A DNA stretch of 64,000 bases from Yponomeuta sedellus (taxonomy: Eukaryota > Arthropoda > Insecta > Lepidoptera > Yponomeutidae): positions 2,710,591 through 2,774,590 of the forward strand of contig OW203736.1 of NCBI GenBank assembly GCA_934045075.1, in the 5' to 3' direction. This document shows positions 31,253-42,576 of this stretch, in pieces. Below the pieces are notes generated by a model. The model ran no database searches and was not told where the DNA came from. It saw nothing but the letters and a program-made list of their open reading frames with translations. A program made the translations under genes and the position numbers. Positions within the stretch are counted from its first letter, which is position 1; each line of letters opens with the position of its first letter.

Positions 31253-31429
31253 ATTCATATAGGTAATATATAATAACATACCATCAGGTTTGCCACCCCA
31301 GTCTCCTCCTCTTCCTCCTCCAGCCCGAACACCATCTCCCCCTCGCTCTCATCCTCTTCCTCCTCATCCTGTAGAAGGTCTACAAATTCCTGAGGAATTG
31401 GGTGTCCGGGTCTCCACATCTATAAAATA

Positions 31430-32240
31430 AATAAATAATAATTTTTGTATAAACTATCAGATAAATATTAGAATCTAATTAGAAATTTGCGTATTCTCAC
31501 TAGAAACTTATAGGGAATGCCGATAATCAATTGAAATAGTCATAGAACATCACTACAGAACTGGAAGACACGACCGGAAGTCGTGACGGAAATTTCCTAT
31601 ATACGAACCGATTTCCGGTATACCAACGACTCGGAAAGCGACGGAAAATATTTTGTTATTGTAATTATTTCACCATTACTTAGTAATTCTACATAAAAAC
31701 GATGAAAATAACAAAGTACCATAGTTTTACTGGCCAAATATAGTGGGTTTTATCCAAATTACTCAAACAATCATCAAAAATGTCGAAAGAAAGTACAACT
31801 TTTGCATTCTTTAGGTAAAACTATGTGTATTGATTGAAATAAATGCATAAAGTAACACGGAAATACACTTTACACTTACCTTTCTAACAAAAAAACACTT
31901 TTTCTTCAATAATTTCTCGAGCGCTCTCACCACTTCACGGCAAAAAATTTGACAATAAAATTGACTGCTTTTTTTGTTACAAGTGCCATAGAGTATTATA
32001 CCACAGATTAAAGGTAATTTTATGCTGTGTACGAGCCCTTACACGCTCAATCGATACCATAGAACATAAGGCACTTGTAAGCATTTTTTTGGTCTGTTGG
32101 CTTTTGGGACAGATCTGTCTCAGTTGCGCGTTTGACGTTACTCTATGCGCTGAGACAGATCTGTCTCCGCTGCGAGTTGGGAGGTAAGAGAAGGCTGAAT
32201 GAACATGATTTGGCTGTGGAATATGCAGAGCTGTTACTCT
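31430..32240. other. Probable 5' flank of pB4 and unassigned sequence
   Basis: No ORF of note. A stretch near 31560-31650 (GACACGACCGGAAGTCGTGA) has a short inverted repeat. Two copies of the palindrome core GACAGATCTGTC lie at 32108 and 32154. The outer terminus of pB4 was not recognised. Confidence 0.3.
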
Positions 32241-32252
32241 GTTTACTCTGTT

Positions 32253-33271
32253 AGATCACTGCCTAACAACTGGCTACTTGGTATGAAATGGTGAGTTTTA
32301 CATGCAGGTAGACGGGGTAGCCATGGGTTCCCCTGTTTCTCCCGTTGTAGCCGATATTTTCATGGAAGACTTCGAGAAGCGAGCCCTGCGATCTGCTCCC
32401 GTCCCACCAAGGTTCTATAAGCGATATGTCGATGACACTTTTGCTATATTACCTACTAGTGGAATAACGGCTTTCTTAGACCACCTTAACTCTATAAACA
32501 ACAAGATCCAATTTGCAATGGAGTTAGAAGCGGGTTGTTCTTTCTTAGATGTTTTAGTCATCAGGAATCCAAATGGAACCTTAGGACATACAGTTTATAG
32601 GAAAAAGACCCATACTGATAGGTACCTAAACGGTGAATCTCACCATCACCCGTGTCAGTTGTCTACCGTTGGAAAATCTCTGTTACAGAGGGCTCACCGA
32701 ATCTGCGACAAGGACCATCTACCTGCGGAACTCCAGCATGTCAAACGAGTACTTCGTGCAAACAAGCTGAAAGTTCCGCGTGTCCGTCGCGGAGGATGTG
32801 TCAAACCGGACACAGTCGAGCGAGTTCCAGCCTACCTGCCTTTCGTGAGAGGAGTGACTGACAAAATTGGGAGTATTTTGAAACGCAAGAAAGATACACC
32901 AATTCATACGAAGTGTCAAACACAGGATTCCCTTACAAGAGGCAGGAGTATACAAGCTTGACTGTGAATGTGGTTCCTCGTACATTGATCAAACCAAGCG
33001 TACCATAGCTGAACGGGTGAAGGAACATATCGCGGACGTGAAACATAAGCGCTCTGGTAGATCTGCAGTCAGCGAACATACACTTAGTGGTATCAACCAC
33101 TTTATACATTTTGATAAAGTTAAAGTTAAAACCCGAGAAGACCGTTTCTTCCCTAGAATGATACGCGAGGCAATAGAGATCCGCCGGCATCCAAATTTCA
33201 ATAGAGATCGTGGTTGGAATATACCGGCAGCATGGGAACCAGTGCTTAAGTGCATGAGACCCCCTTGCTAA
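32253..33271 (+). pseudogene. Penelope-like RT and GIY-YIG endonuclease
   Basis: RT part: VDGVAMGSPVSPVVADIFME, the catalytic YVDDTFAI, SFLDVLVIRNPNGTLGHTVY, KTHTDRYLNGESHHHPCQ. After a frameshift near 32935 the GIY-YIG nuclease follows: AGVYKLDCECGSSYIDQTKR, ERVKEHIADVKH, HFIHFDKVKV and FPRMIREAIEIRRHPNFNRD, stop at 33271. The second motif is YID rather than YIG. The N-terminal half is missing on the left, where an in-frame TGA also occurs before the RT motif. Confidence 0.93.
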
Positions 33272-33640
33272 AAGTGTGACTGTAGTGTTAATTTTAATTT
33301 AAACTAATAATCAATATTTTTAGTTCATGTAAAATAATTGGATTTATCAATTTCATTTTTTAACTTCAATTACTAATAATCAATATTGTTGACTTTATAT
33401 AAAATAATTGAAATACCTATTTTGGAACGTAACTTCATAATTAACTTTTGTAATTTTTGCCGAGGGTAGTAAACTAACCGTTAATGCTTTCAAAAAGACG
33501 CCTACCACCTCAGTCATCCGAGACCACGGCACCTGTAAAAGTGCCGAAACGTTGGAAAATTGTAAAAATGTAATAAACTAGCATAAAGCCGAATAAAAAC
33601 AGTTTTAATTAATCAGACCGTATTACCGTCTTTAATAAAA
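33272..33640 (+). repeat. Penelope 3' untranslated end
   Basis: Follows the GIY-YIG stop. It contains the block GACCACGGCACCTGTAAAAG, TGCCGAAACGTTGGAAAATT and GTAATAAACTAGCATAAA. The same block forms the foldback insertion at 47706-47875, which identifies both as the Penelope terminal repeat. Confidence 0.8.
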
Positions 33641-33999
33641 ACACGTCGTCGAAGCCCACTTTAGGATGACAGCTCTGTATGGACTATCACTTGACAGCAG
33701 GCTTGTAACGGGTTTTAATTAAAACGGTGTTTTATTAATAAGATCGATAGACTTTAACCCTTTACCGCATGGATTTTTTCATTTTTTTCAAATTAATTAA
33801 GGTGATTCTAGGGCTTGATAGGTTCTCCGAAAAAATATTATTTTATTTTTAGGATTATTGTGATTTTCAAAATTCCAGTCCAAAGTCAATGTCTCAAATA
33901 TGATACATAATGCAGTTAGGTACACATACCGTATATGATACTAAATGCAGTAAGGGTAATGTGTCTAGTCATATATCTATTTATATTTTATCCTGAAGA

Positions 34000-36004
34000 A
34001 ATGAAACAAATTAAAATACAATGAAATTGTTTGACCAAATTTCATTCTAAATGAAAGGTTTTAAAACAATTTCGTTCTTTGTTTAAACAAAAGTAACAAT
34101 TGCATTTACTGCAATAAATGTATGATAAGCGTGAGCAATTTTTGCAGCGCTGGCGTTTTTGATCCCAGTTGGGCCAATGTCCAATTGAGTCGTGTACTAC
34201 TTCTTCCGGAGGTAGTTCGAGACGTCGTCTCTTTTTATTACGTTCAGGATGTTTTTATCGGAGGGCGCCCTCGACCTCGGGTGGTAGGAGTAAAAACTCC
34301 GGTCGTCTCGCGCATCAAAACCTCAGCAATATATATTTTAAAATCCAACAGCGGCATATAAATCTGTTCCTCCTGTTTCCTTTCAGCAATTTGTTTGTTT
34401 CGGCGACGCCACAAAAGCCAGCTGTTCACAACAGTCATATCCAACATGTGGAAAAATAGGCGGTGGTACCATTTTTTACTTCTTATTTTAATTCTGTAAT
34501 ATCCCAGCATTGCATCGAGTAAATCGACACCGCCCATATACTGGTTATATATTTCAACAGCTTTTGGACGAGGGATTTCAATTAATTGCTTATCTTTTTT
34601 TGAATATCTTATTGCAGGTGCCATGGGCTTCTTCCCAACATAGGAAGAACATAGACTTACTACTTTGTTGTCTACCCACAGAGTCACATTCAGTTGTACG
34701 CCGTCGATTACTGTGGATTTCTCAACACAGTGACCTCTTGGAGATTTCTGCAATTGTTTTTTAAAGGCTATTTAGAGGCTAAAAATTTCACCCATGCCGG
34801 GATTCGAACCCGCAACTTCTGGCTATCCGTACCAGCGCTCTACCAATTGAGTTTTTTGTTCAAATCAATGCCCTTAGCTCTTGATAGTTGTATCGTGCCT
34901 AATGGTAAAATTCCAATGCCATGAGTGGAAGACTAGTGTAGAAGTTATCAATAAACAACTTGTGGTTTACATTGCGTGCAACTGTATCTAGCAATCTTGT
35001 TACAATATTGCCTGTTGCTTTCAAATCAGGACAATTATCTGGCACATCGGGTCTATGCTGTCCTGTGAAGATATTAAAATCGTAGCTAAAACCCGAAACG
35101 CCACTGAGAACATAGTTTATGTATCCCCATTTGTGGGGCTTCTTCGATTTGTATTGACCAAAAACCAGATGTTTTAGCCTTTGTTGGAATCATCTGCTCG
35201 TCAATAGCTAGGTATTCTTCCTTGGGAACTTTTAACAATTGTTCTCTAAGAATGTTTAGCAGTGGTCTTATTTTTTGTAATCTGTCACAGCTTGGGTCAC
35301 TTTTTTCTTTTTCCTTTGTGTTATCGCCGAAATGAAGAAATCGTTTAATTTCTTCAAATTTATTACAAGTCATGAGAGACGCAGTTTTTTCCACATACGT
35401 TCCTTCGCGCCAGTAGTGACGCGTGGATGGCAATTGTAAAATTGAAATGTATAAAACAATACCCATAAATTTGGTCACGTCATCGCAAATTATACAATTC
35501 GCTTTATCTGGCTGCACCTGCTCAGCATATAGATTGGTCTGTTCAAGTATCAAATGTAAAGCATGAGTTGGAAATAGAAACTTGAACATCCTACTGGTGT
35601 AACCAGGCTTGTGATTTCATCAGGAAGATCAGTACAACCCAAAAATGTAAGGTTGTCGATGTCATAGGGCTGTCAGTTTAAATCAAAGGCTCTTTTTCTT
35701 TTTCTGCCTTCTTTCTCGTTTTTCTACTGGTTTCTCTGGTTATACCCGTCGACGTTGACGCTTCCGGTTTATTAATGTCCTTCGCATTTTCATCATCTGC
35801 TAATAAGCATTCATCGAGATATACCGTCTCTTGAATGACAGAAGAAATTTCTTCATCATCACTATCATGTTCTGAATCATCAGAGTCTGTTTCTTCAATA
35901 ACCGTGGGATGGCCGGGCCGGGGTGGTAAAGAATAATCATCGTCATCTGTTAGCTCCTCATCATCACTTTCAAGTGAATGGAACGCCCGGCAACGCGTCG
36001 ACAT
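34000..36004 (-). pseudogene. pB5 piggyBac transposase
   Basis: Starts MSTRCRAFHSLESDDEELTD at 36004 after an acceptor-like TTTTTTTAG; acidic N-terminus; ILEQTNLYAEQVQPDKANC; RHYWREGTYVEKTASLMTC; first Asp in LAIDEQMIPTKAK; second in FIDNFYTSL (shifted frame); then, beyond a SINE scrap, HCVEKSTVIDGVQLNVTLWV, third Asp in MGGVDLLDAMLGYYRIKIRS, and a shifted cysteine tail QRCKNCSRLSYIYCSKC. Frameshifts near 35650, 35150, 34900 and 34210 inactivate it. The DDD set itself is still readable. Confidence 0.9.
34766..34851 (-). mobile_element. SINE family A fragment
   Basis: On the minus strand: GGTACGGATAGCCAGAAGTT, GCGGGTTCGAATCCCGGCAT and TTTTTAGCCTCTAAATAG, the tRNA-like half of the SINE described at 10483-10781. 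It interrupts the pB5 transposase between GIDLNK and LQKSPRGHCVE. Confidence 0.88.
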
Positions 36005-36094
36005 TGTCGAGTCGCTAAAAAAATTAAATATATAAATAATATTATAATCTTAATGCATTAGTATCACATTGTACAATAACCATACAAGTATCTT

Positions 36095-36235
36095 CGTCAG
36101 GCTGTACTAGTCCAGTGCTGGACATGGCCCTTCCCTAATTAGCGCCACAGTGCAAGGTTGTGCTATCATTGGGGGGTAATGCCCATTATCTCCACGCTGG
36201 GTATGCGCGTTGGGGATCATACATGTTTAAAGTAT
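36095..36235. repeat. Lepidopteran repeat scrap (TCCAGTGCTGGACAT)
   Basis: TAGTCCAGTGCTGGACATGG and CAAGGTTGTGCTATCATTGG are RTE/SINE-tail-like words. No ORF; identification is by resemblance only. Confidence 0.4.
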
Positions 36236-36439
36236 CATATTTAAAGAGAAAAAAAGTTTCACAAAAAATATAAAAAAATCAATTGGAGTTACTCTTAATG
36301 CATGTAGTATCATATTCAAAAATTACCCTGCCTGCATGTAGTTTCATATTTGAATTAAGAAAATTACCCTAACTGCATGAAGGATCATATCAGATATAAA
36401 CTTTGGGATGAGTAATTATAAAGAAGCAATTGATAAAAC

Positions 36440-37625
36440 TTACGCCTTTTTCCGTAGAACTTAGCAGGATCCATAGTTTTTTCACGAAAAACAAAGAAAT
36501 AATTGTATGCGGAGGATAATCTTGTGAAAATCAACGTTTCAAATCTCCAACAAACGCTAACTGGCAGAAATGATGGCTTCTAAAGATTGCTGACAGATAT
36601 AACAAACCATAGCCAAGTAAAAACTCAATTTGTTTTTTTTTTTGTGTTTGGATATTAGTCAAGTGTACAATTCTACAATATTTACGTCCTATTGCTTAAC
36701 AACTTTTTGGCAACAATTTCCTTATATATATATATTAATTGCAACACTAACGAAATGGCGATGTATGAAAAAGCAGCACCGCTGTCATAACACAGTAAAA
36801 AATTATTAAAACACAGTAACCTCAAATACCGAATAGTGCATTCGGAAATCGGATTTGAAACGCGCTTGACAAATAAAAAAATATTACAGTGTTTCTTATT
36901 TCTTTCTTTCATTAGCCATTTCTTTCTCTATACCGATTAAATAACTTTTGTAAAATCCTCAACTTCTATAATCATTTAACACATCATCATAATCATATCA
37001 TTTAAAACATTAACATACAAAAATACCGAAATTGCCATGTCAAGTTATCTCTATGATATCATTCGGTAAAATAAATGCTGTTTGTAATAAACACATTTTA
37101 ATGTTTTATTTAGTTTAATTCCTTCTTATATCCATATTGTTTTCAATTATAGGTAGTACCTATTACTTAATCTTCGGAAGTACAATATTCTATTGCCTCG
37201 AATAGCGCCAGCAGAAATGCACCATAGTTTTATCGACATCGACATTTTATCAACATACATCACAACACTATAGTAGTCTATGGTTACCCATTCCGCCATT
37301 ATTGTTTACTAAATAAGACTTTAATTTCTGGATGGAGTGTATATAGAGTTATTCCGTAATTTTATTGATTCGGCTAGGTGTGCGTTTATTTTCTCTCCAT
37401 TCGCATGTTTTGTAGATGAATTTCTTGCAATTATTGTTCGTTCAGCCTTCGTAGTTTGTGTATTCGTTTGAGTTTGCTTTGTGAAAGACTTTTTTGGGGT
37501 TTTCTTCGGTGTTGTAATTTTATTGGCTTTTGTTTTTGTAACGGGGCTATTTGCAGTTTGTCAGTAGAAGTCATTCTTTTTTTATTAGCTCGTCATTTAA
37601 GCTTATTAAATTCTATATATTTATA
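36440..37625. other. AT-rich stretch without recognised gene
   Basis: Contains a (TA)n run near 36724, long T runs and no ORF above 76 codons. I could not assign any repeat family. Confidence 0.35.
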
Positions 37626-37629
37626 TCTA

Positions 37630-37968
37630 TAATCAGCCCACATCAACCCACTGCTGGGCATAGGCCTCCTTTTTATTGCGCCATTCCTCACGGTCCTGTG
37701 CTAACCTGGTCAATCTCTGGCCCGCAACCCTCACGATGTCGTCTGACCATCGTGTCGGTGGTCTGCCTACCAACCTCCTTTCCTCCCTTGGCCACCACTC
37801 CGATACTGCCCTGGTCCACCGGCCGTCTTCCCTTCTAGCCAAGTGTCCCGCCCATCTCCACTTTAAGTCTGTGATCCGCTCACCAACGTCTTCGACCTTG
37901 GTTCTTCGACGAATTTCTACGTTGGATACGCGGTCCACAAGCGATATGCCTATCATGGCACGCTCCAT
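37630..37968 (-). pseudogene. RTE LINE 3' fragment (second copy)
   Basis: The frame MERAMIGISLVDRVSNVEIR, then ERITDLKWRWAGHLARR, RLVGRPPTRWSDDIVRVAG and EEWRNKKEAYAQQWVDVG is the C-terminal tail of an RTE protein, open to its stop. It is diverged from the intact copy at 27833-30814, so it is another RTE subfamily. Typical 5'-truncated insertion. It cuts a LINE ORF1 at about 37970. Confidence 0.93.
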
Positions 37969-37969
37969 C

Positions 37970-38216
37970 GCGTTATTAATTTATTATTCTCTAATGTGAG
38001 TGATTCTATTTCCGCGTGAGCGCTGTGTAGCTCAAGCGTGATTTTTTCTAGCTGGTTTCGAAGTTTCATCAATTTAGCATTACTTTCGTCATCCGAGATC
38101 TCAGGAAGACTACTACTCGTGACATCTAGTGGTTGCGTAGTACAGATACTTTCATTGGTATTCTCAGATTGGGTGCGATGACGATGCCGACGGGTGATAT
38201 TATCGAAGAAGTTCAT
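37970..38216 (-). pseudogene. LINE ORF1-like N-terminus with coiled coil
   Basis: Starts MNFFDNITRRHRHRTQSENT, Ser/Thr-rich region, then LMKLRNQLEKITLELHSAHA with heptad-like spacing, up to ENNKLI where the RTE fragment begins. The charged start and coiled coil suit ORF1 of a CR1/Jockey-type LINE, but no zinc knuckle is present to confirm it. Confidence 0.5.
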
Positions 38217-38261
38217 TGTTAGCAGACGACTCTTTACTTATAAGAAATAAAAAGTGAATGC

Positions 38262-38335
38262 ACAGCTGAGGATTGAACCAGCAACTTTTCGTTCAACTGC
38301 AAGGCGTTTTATCCATTACGTCATCAGTAGACAAG
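38262..38335 (-). repeat. Degenerate tRNA-like SINE head
   Basis: The minus strand has a B-box-like GGTTCAATCCTC and an A-box-like GACGTAATGGATAAAACGC separated by the right distance. Too diverged for a tRNA gene; probably an old SINE. Confidence 0.45.
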
Positions 38336-38719
38336 AATGGAAGCAAATTTCTTGGTATGCTTTCAGTTTAGGAAGAGTTTTTAACAGATCTTGTACTTTG
38401 ACCTTTGAGGCTAACACAAAAATAATGTAAACAAATAGTTTGAGATTATAGTTGTTTTAACACTTTAACATTTAAACTATCTCAAAGCTGCACAATCTAT
38501 GAGCACTGTATGTTAGTTTATGTTGTAAGATACAGTTACACTGGCAAATTACAAATTTTAATAATTTTTATATGCCTGAATTAAACACATTACTATCACT
38601 TGCGCTGATTAACGGTCACTTAAGTAATACATATCAGTAACTTTTGACTTTATAAATAACTTAAGTTTATCTAAGTGAAATTTTAAAGAATAGCACTACG
38701 TTAGTTTGACTTGTATTGG

Positions 38720-39900
38720 CGATGGTGGCGCCCTCTTATAGTTCCAGTAGCATTGAAACCACGGTTGCTGAATTCTGTCATCAGTCGTTTTTTGGAGAAA
38801 TATCGATCGAAGTAAAGCTAGTGACCGGGAAGTAAAGACTTTGTTAGATGTAAAATAGCAGACTCTCCCAGGTTGAAACCTTCATTTTCAGGAAACGTAG
38901 TCGCTCCTTCGTATATCTTCATGTCACATATGCATCCACTGGATTGCATCAAATGGATTGGCCAAAATAAATACCTTCAGCCCTACAGGGCTCGGTTTGT
39001 TTGGGCAGGTATTGTCTTATGCTGCTGTGACCAGAGAATGGTATGATCATTTAATTAAGGGAGAGATGCTCTGACTTTAGTTGAGCATGGCATCCTTTTC
39101 ACTTTCGTTCAATAGGCGCACCTTCCATACCTTGTCATTTTCACTTTGACTCTGCGATACATCATTGTCGAAAACTATATTCAAACGGATAAAAATCTAT
39201 TGTGTATCATATTATCTGCTACAATCGGCACGCGCGTAGCTCTTTCCCAGAACATTCTGATTTTGGGGTAGCCAATACTAGCCATGATCATATTGATTCC
39301 TAAAATCACCTTTAACTCTTTCATAGTTAGTCCAAGATTTTTATGATACTTCAGCATTTACGAGGATTTTTGCCATCCACTATTTTTTGAAGTATGTCAT
39401 CATCAACGTATTGATTGAATTATTCAAACATGTTGAGTCGGCGAAATTGTTCGGGACGTAATTGGGTGAGTGCATGCTATGTATCAAGGGATCGGAAACC
39501 CCCGTCCCAACTGTTATTTGCTGTAAGTACAGCTGGAACATTTTGGCCTCTCCTTCGAACTCTGACCCATGAGAGCCTACCGGATAATTGGCCTCGCCGT
39601 CCTGCTCTAGAGTTCCTTCGTCCTCGTATCAATGATCAAGTGCTGGTGACTCGGGAGTTTGTTAATCCTCATCAGTCTCTTCAGTTGAGTCTTCAGTTCT
39701 TGAGTCGCTTAGTCTTTTTAATTGCGCAAGCCGCTGCCCAGGTGGTTCATACACGAGGTTATCATCAGATGCACTAAAATCGCCCTCACTTTCATTCAGT
39801 TGCGCAAGAATGTCAAGAATCTTCTTGTAAAACTGAAACCAAGAAATAGTATCATAATACAAACCCCTTGTACTAAAATAAGTACATCCAAATAGCAAAA
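38720..39900 (-). pseudogene. piggyBac transposase pseudogene (pB6)
   Basis: N-terminus KKILDILAQLNESEGDFSAS with acidic tail TEDSTEETDED; then in shifted frames FNQYVDDDILQKIVDGKNP, MKELKVILGINMIMASIGYP, NVVFDNDVSQS-type text, EQMIPFSGHSSIRQYLPK (first Asp region) and YFDRYFS-like (second Asp region) followed by KTTDDRIQQPW. Stops and shifts are frequent: an old copy. An upstream small exon MESQSRNAHAPVRQ (40133-40092) with donor GTAAGT at 40091 probably belongs to it. Confidence 0.8.
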
Positions 39901-40091
39901 TTAACTAGGTAGGGTACCCATGTACTAAATTTGGAACATCAAAGAATTAGATGAAAAAACATTTGTTTATTTCTCTAAAAATACGGAAATACGTGTAGTT
40001 TTACACTACGATACTAACAAGTGAACTATACAAAAAAGAAAAATATAAAAATAATCAGATAATTCTTAGATTACAATGAATAAACTTACCT

Positions 40092-40133
40092 TGTCGAACC
40101 GGAGCATGCGCGTTACGTGATTGTGACTCCATG
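40092..40133 (-). pseudogene. Likely first exon of pB6
   Basis: MESQSRNAHAPVRQ followed by G|GTAAGT. Position upstream of the pB6 N-terminal exon (which follows TACAGTTTTACAAG-like sequence near 39835) and the good donor suggest a 5' exon, as in pB4. Confidence 0.4.
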
Positions 40134-40295
40134 TTCGCTGTGAAAGAGATACCAAGGACTGTCAAAACTTTTTTTGTTGTTGCTTTGATTGATAACGTTT
40201 CGTTTTAAGCAGAAAACTTGCAAAACAACTTACCTTAGGAGCCAAAATATTTTTTTTGTTTGGGATGTACTATATTAAGAACAGAGGACTCAGGA

Positions 40296-40489
40296 GGATA
40301 GAAACGGGCGAGAGTAGCGCGATTCTATTTTCTGGCGGTTCGGTTGCGGGAACCGCGCGGCTTGATTAACCGCGCGGGTATGTCTGAACGATTACTTAAT
40401 AACTCATACAAATAAGACCTGCGCGATTTCCATGCGATTCTGAAATCGCGCTGTTCCCGCCGTGTCTGAACTAGCGCTTAGATGTAAGC
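40296..40489 (+). repeat. Solo right end of a Harbinger (Harb3 family)
   Basis: About 190 bp matching the right terminal region of Harb3 (43063-43229) in the same orientation: GCGCGATTCTATTTTCTGGC, GACCTGCGCGATTTCCATGC, and the terminus GCCGTGTCTGAACTAGCGC. It ends only 8 bases before the Harb3 left target site. It has no left end of its own. Confidence 0.85.
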
Positions 40490-40613
40490 CTGCGTTCAGA
40501 CATGCGGGGATCGTGCGTTTACGCATCGCGTGGTTTGAAACCGCAAAATTGTGATGCTATTCAGACACGCGCGGTTAGTATGCGATTTCGTGCGGGTTAG
40601 CGTCAGTTTCAAA

Positions 40614-42576
40614 ATGGAGGTCGACGAAGAAGTGTGTTTACTGTGGTTGCTCCTTAAAAAAAAGAAAAGAAAAAGGCGGTATTGGGTGCATCCAATATTA
40701 CATGACCGACTAGTACATAGTCAGTTCGTAACGTTATATCCCAAATTAAGAATGTATGATAACAAATTTTTTGACTATTTGAGAATGTCAATAAAATCTT
40801 TTGATGAAGTAATTGAACTGATCAGGCAAGACATTTCATGTTCTGAAACGCATTTGAGGCCAAGCGTGTCACCGGAAGAGAAACTCGTAATAACTTTAAG
40901 GTAAGATTTATTTATTGTTCTTCAAAATCAGCATAAATATTTTCTATAACTGTAGAGGACTAAGAGCCAGAACTAAATTGCGATGGTGACGGTGACGGTG
41001 CCGGAACAGGAGGAGATGATCCAGATGTAGTAAAATATCCTTGTGGGCTTGTATACTGTTGTCCTTGCCAATACCTAGGTGTGATCTGCTGAGTATTGTA
41101 GCGAACAGGGGGTGGTAAGCTTTGTCCTTTTTGTATCACTTGAAGTAATTCAATTTTGGTTGCTAAACGCCTATTTTCTGGTACTTTTTTGAGTTCTTTA
41201 TATAACGACAAGCAAAAGAGTTTGTCGTCATCTTGCTTGGTAATACTATTTTCTTGAAGTTCATTCTGAAAATGTTTTCGTGACTTGATACTTTTTTCTA
41301 TTAAAACAGCTATTTTTTCATCAAATGTTTTCGTGACTTGATACTTTTTTCTATTAAAACAGCTATTTTTTCATCTGGCACTTGTGTTTTCTTACGTTTA
41401 GGGGGACTTATTTCAGTGGCTTCGGTTGCATTGGCGTTTAGTTGCTTGGCTCCTCACTTTGCCTTTCATTCTGTTCCTCAATATTATTTGTAGTGTCTTT
41501 ATTACTTACACTATTCTGCAGGAAAGATAATCTTGAAAAATACATATATCGGGCTCCTTTACGAGCACCTGAACCAGAAGGAGTTGTTTTTTCTTTTTTT
41601 GTATTCTTTATTGTAGCAATCTCGTATGTTTTTCCATGTTTTTTGGAGTTGTGTACCTATAAATAAGAACATTTTTAATAATATTCTTGTTTCAGATATC
41701 TTGGTACGGTTTGTTCATTTGGAGAACTAAGCTACAATTATCGCCTAGGAAAATCGACGATTACTGGTATTGTCCGCGAAGTATGTAAATAATTGTGGAA
41801 TAAGTTGGTAAACATAGTCGTGCCCGAAGCGACTGAAGATATCTGGAAGACAATAGCACGAGACTTTGAGAGATATGCAAATTTTCCAAATTGCATTGGT
41901 GCTATAGACGGCAAGCATATCCGAGTTATAAAGCCTGTTGATTCGGGTTCTTTGTATCATAACTATAAACATTTCTTTTCCATAGTGCTCTTAGCTTTTT
42001 GCGACGCCAACTATTGCTTTACTTATGTTGATATTGGGGCTTATGGCAAAAGCAGTGATTCTGCTATATTTAAAAATTCGGTTTTTTATTAACGCCTGAC
42101 AGAAAAATCATTAAACATACCAACACCTAAACCAATATCTAATGTAGACCTAACACCAATGCCTTATGTTATAGTTGGAGATGAAGCCTTCGGCTTAGCA
42201 GAAAATTTAATGCGCCCATATTCAGGCAAATGTTTACCATATGAAAAAAGGATTTTTAACTATAGGTTATCCAGAGCCCGACGTAATATTGAGTGCACTT
42301 TTGGTATTTTGGCGAACAAAGGGCGAATCTTTCAAAGGCCTATAAATGTAAACATATATTTTGCCGGACATAATAAAAGCCTCTTGTGTTCTACATAACT
42401 ATGTGCGGACTAGAGATGGTCTAAAATTTAAAGATACTTTATATAATGCACCCATGACTTATGTCAATACCTTGCTTGCGGGAAGAGGGACACCGTCATC
42501 TTTGAATATCAGAGATAAATTCGCTCATTACTTTGTGAACGATGGGCGTGTTCCATGGCAAGACACAAAGATATAG
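40614..42576 (+). pseudogene. Harb3 transposase
   Basis: Exon 1 is 40614-40900 (MEVDEEVCLLWLLLKKKKRK to LVITLR, donor AG|GTAAGA). Exon 2 starts at 41696 after TTGTTTCAG and restores TLRYLGTV. Catalytic residues: D in GAIDGKHIRV, D in KSSDSAIFKN, E in RRNIECTFGI. Lesions: TAA at 41790-41792, TAA at 42090-42092, frameshift near 42360. The C-terminus is DKFAHYFVNDGRVPWQ, ending at 42576. The intron contains the antisense MADF 3' exon. Confidence 0.93.

Larger units (their letters stand above)
26125..31419 (-). pseudogene. piggyBac gene pB4: five exons, one stop, 3' truncated
   Basis: A multi-exon piggyBac. Exons (minus): 31419-31282 (MWRPGHPIPQEFVDLLQDEE, acidic), 27770-27691, 27615-27580, 27486-27418 and 27328-26125. 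All donors are GT and all acceptors AG, and the phases join without a break. Exon 5 has an RG-rich segment, FDNAYSAFRAYWDDTILSHV, LVLFAFWMMLGIIRMPTIKS, in-frame TAG at 26530-26532, then CIDESLTLWKG (first Asp), HVLFMDNWFNSPQLARFL (second Asp) and RSSRKNVPVVV. The last Asp and cysteine domain are lost at the Penelope junction. Intron 1 has been filled with an RTE LINE and a SINE. Confidence 0.88.
33758..36440 (-). mobile_element. piggyBac element pB5
   Basis: The left end is CCCTTTACCGCATGG after TTAA (33754-33757). Repeats of ATATGATACTAAATGCAGT type occur just inside it (33895-33960), and in inverted orientation at the other side (36225-36400). The right terminus and its TTAA were not found, so the right limit is approximate. 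A SINE fragment (34766-34851) and a further repeat scrap (36095-36235) have entered it. Confidence 0.82.

Noticed and set aside
36721..36740. TATA-type promoter
   Set aside because: It is a (TA)n microsatellite with no gene on either side.
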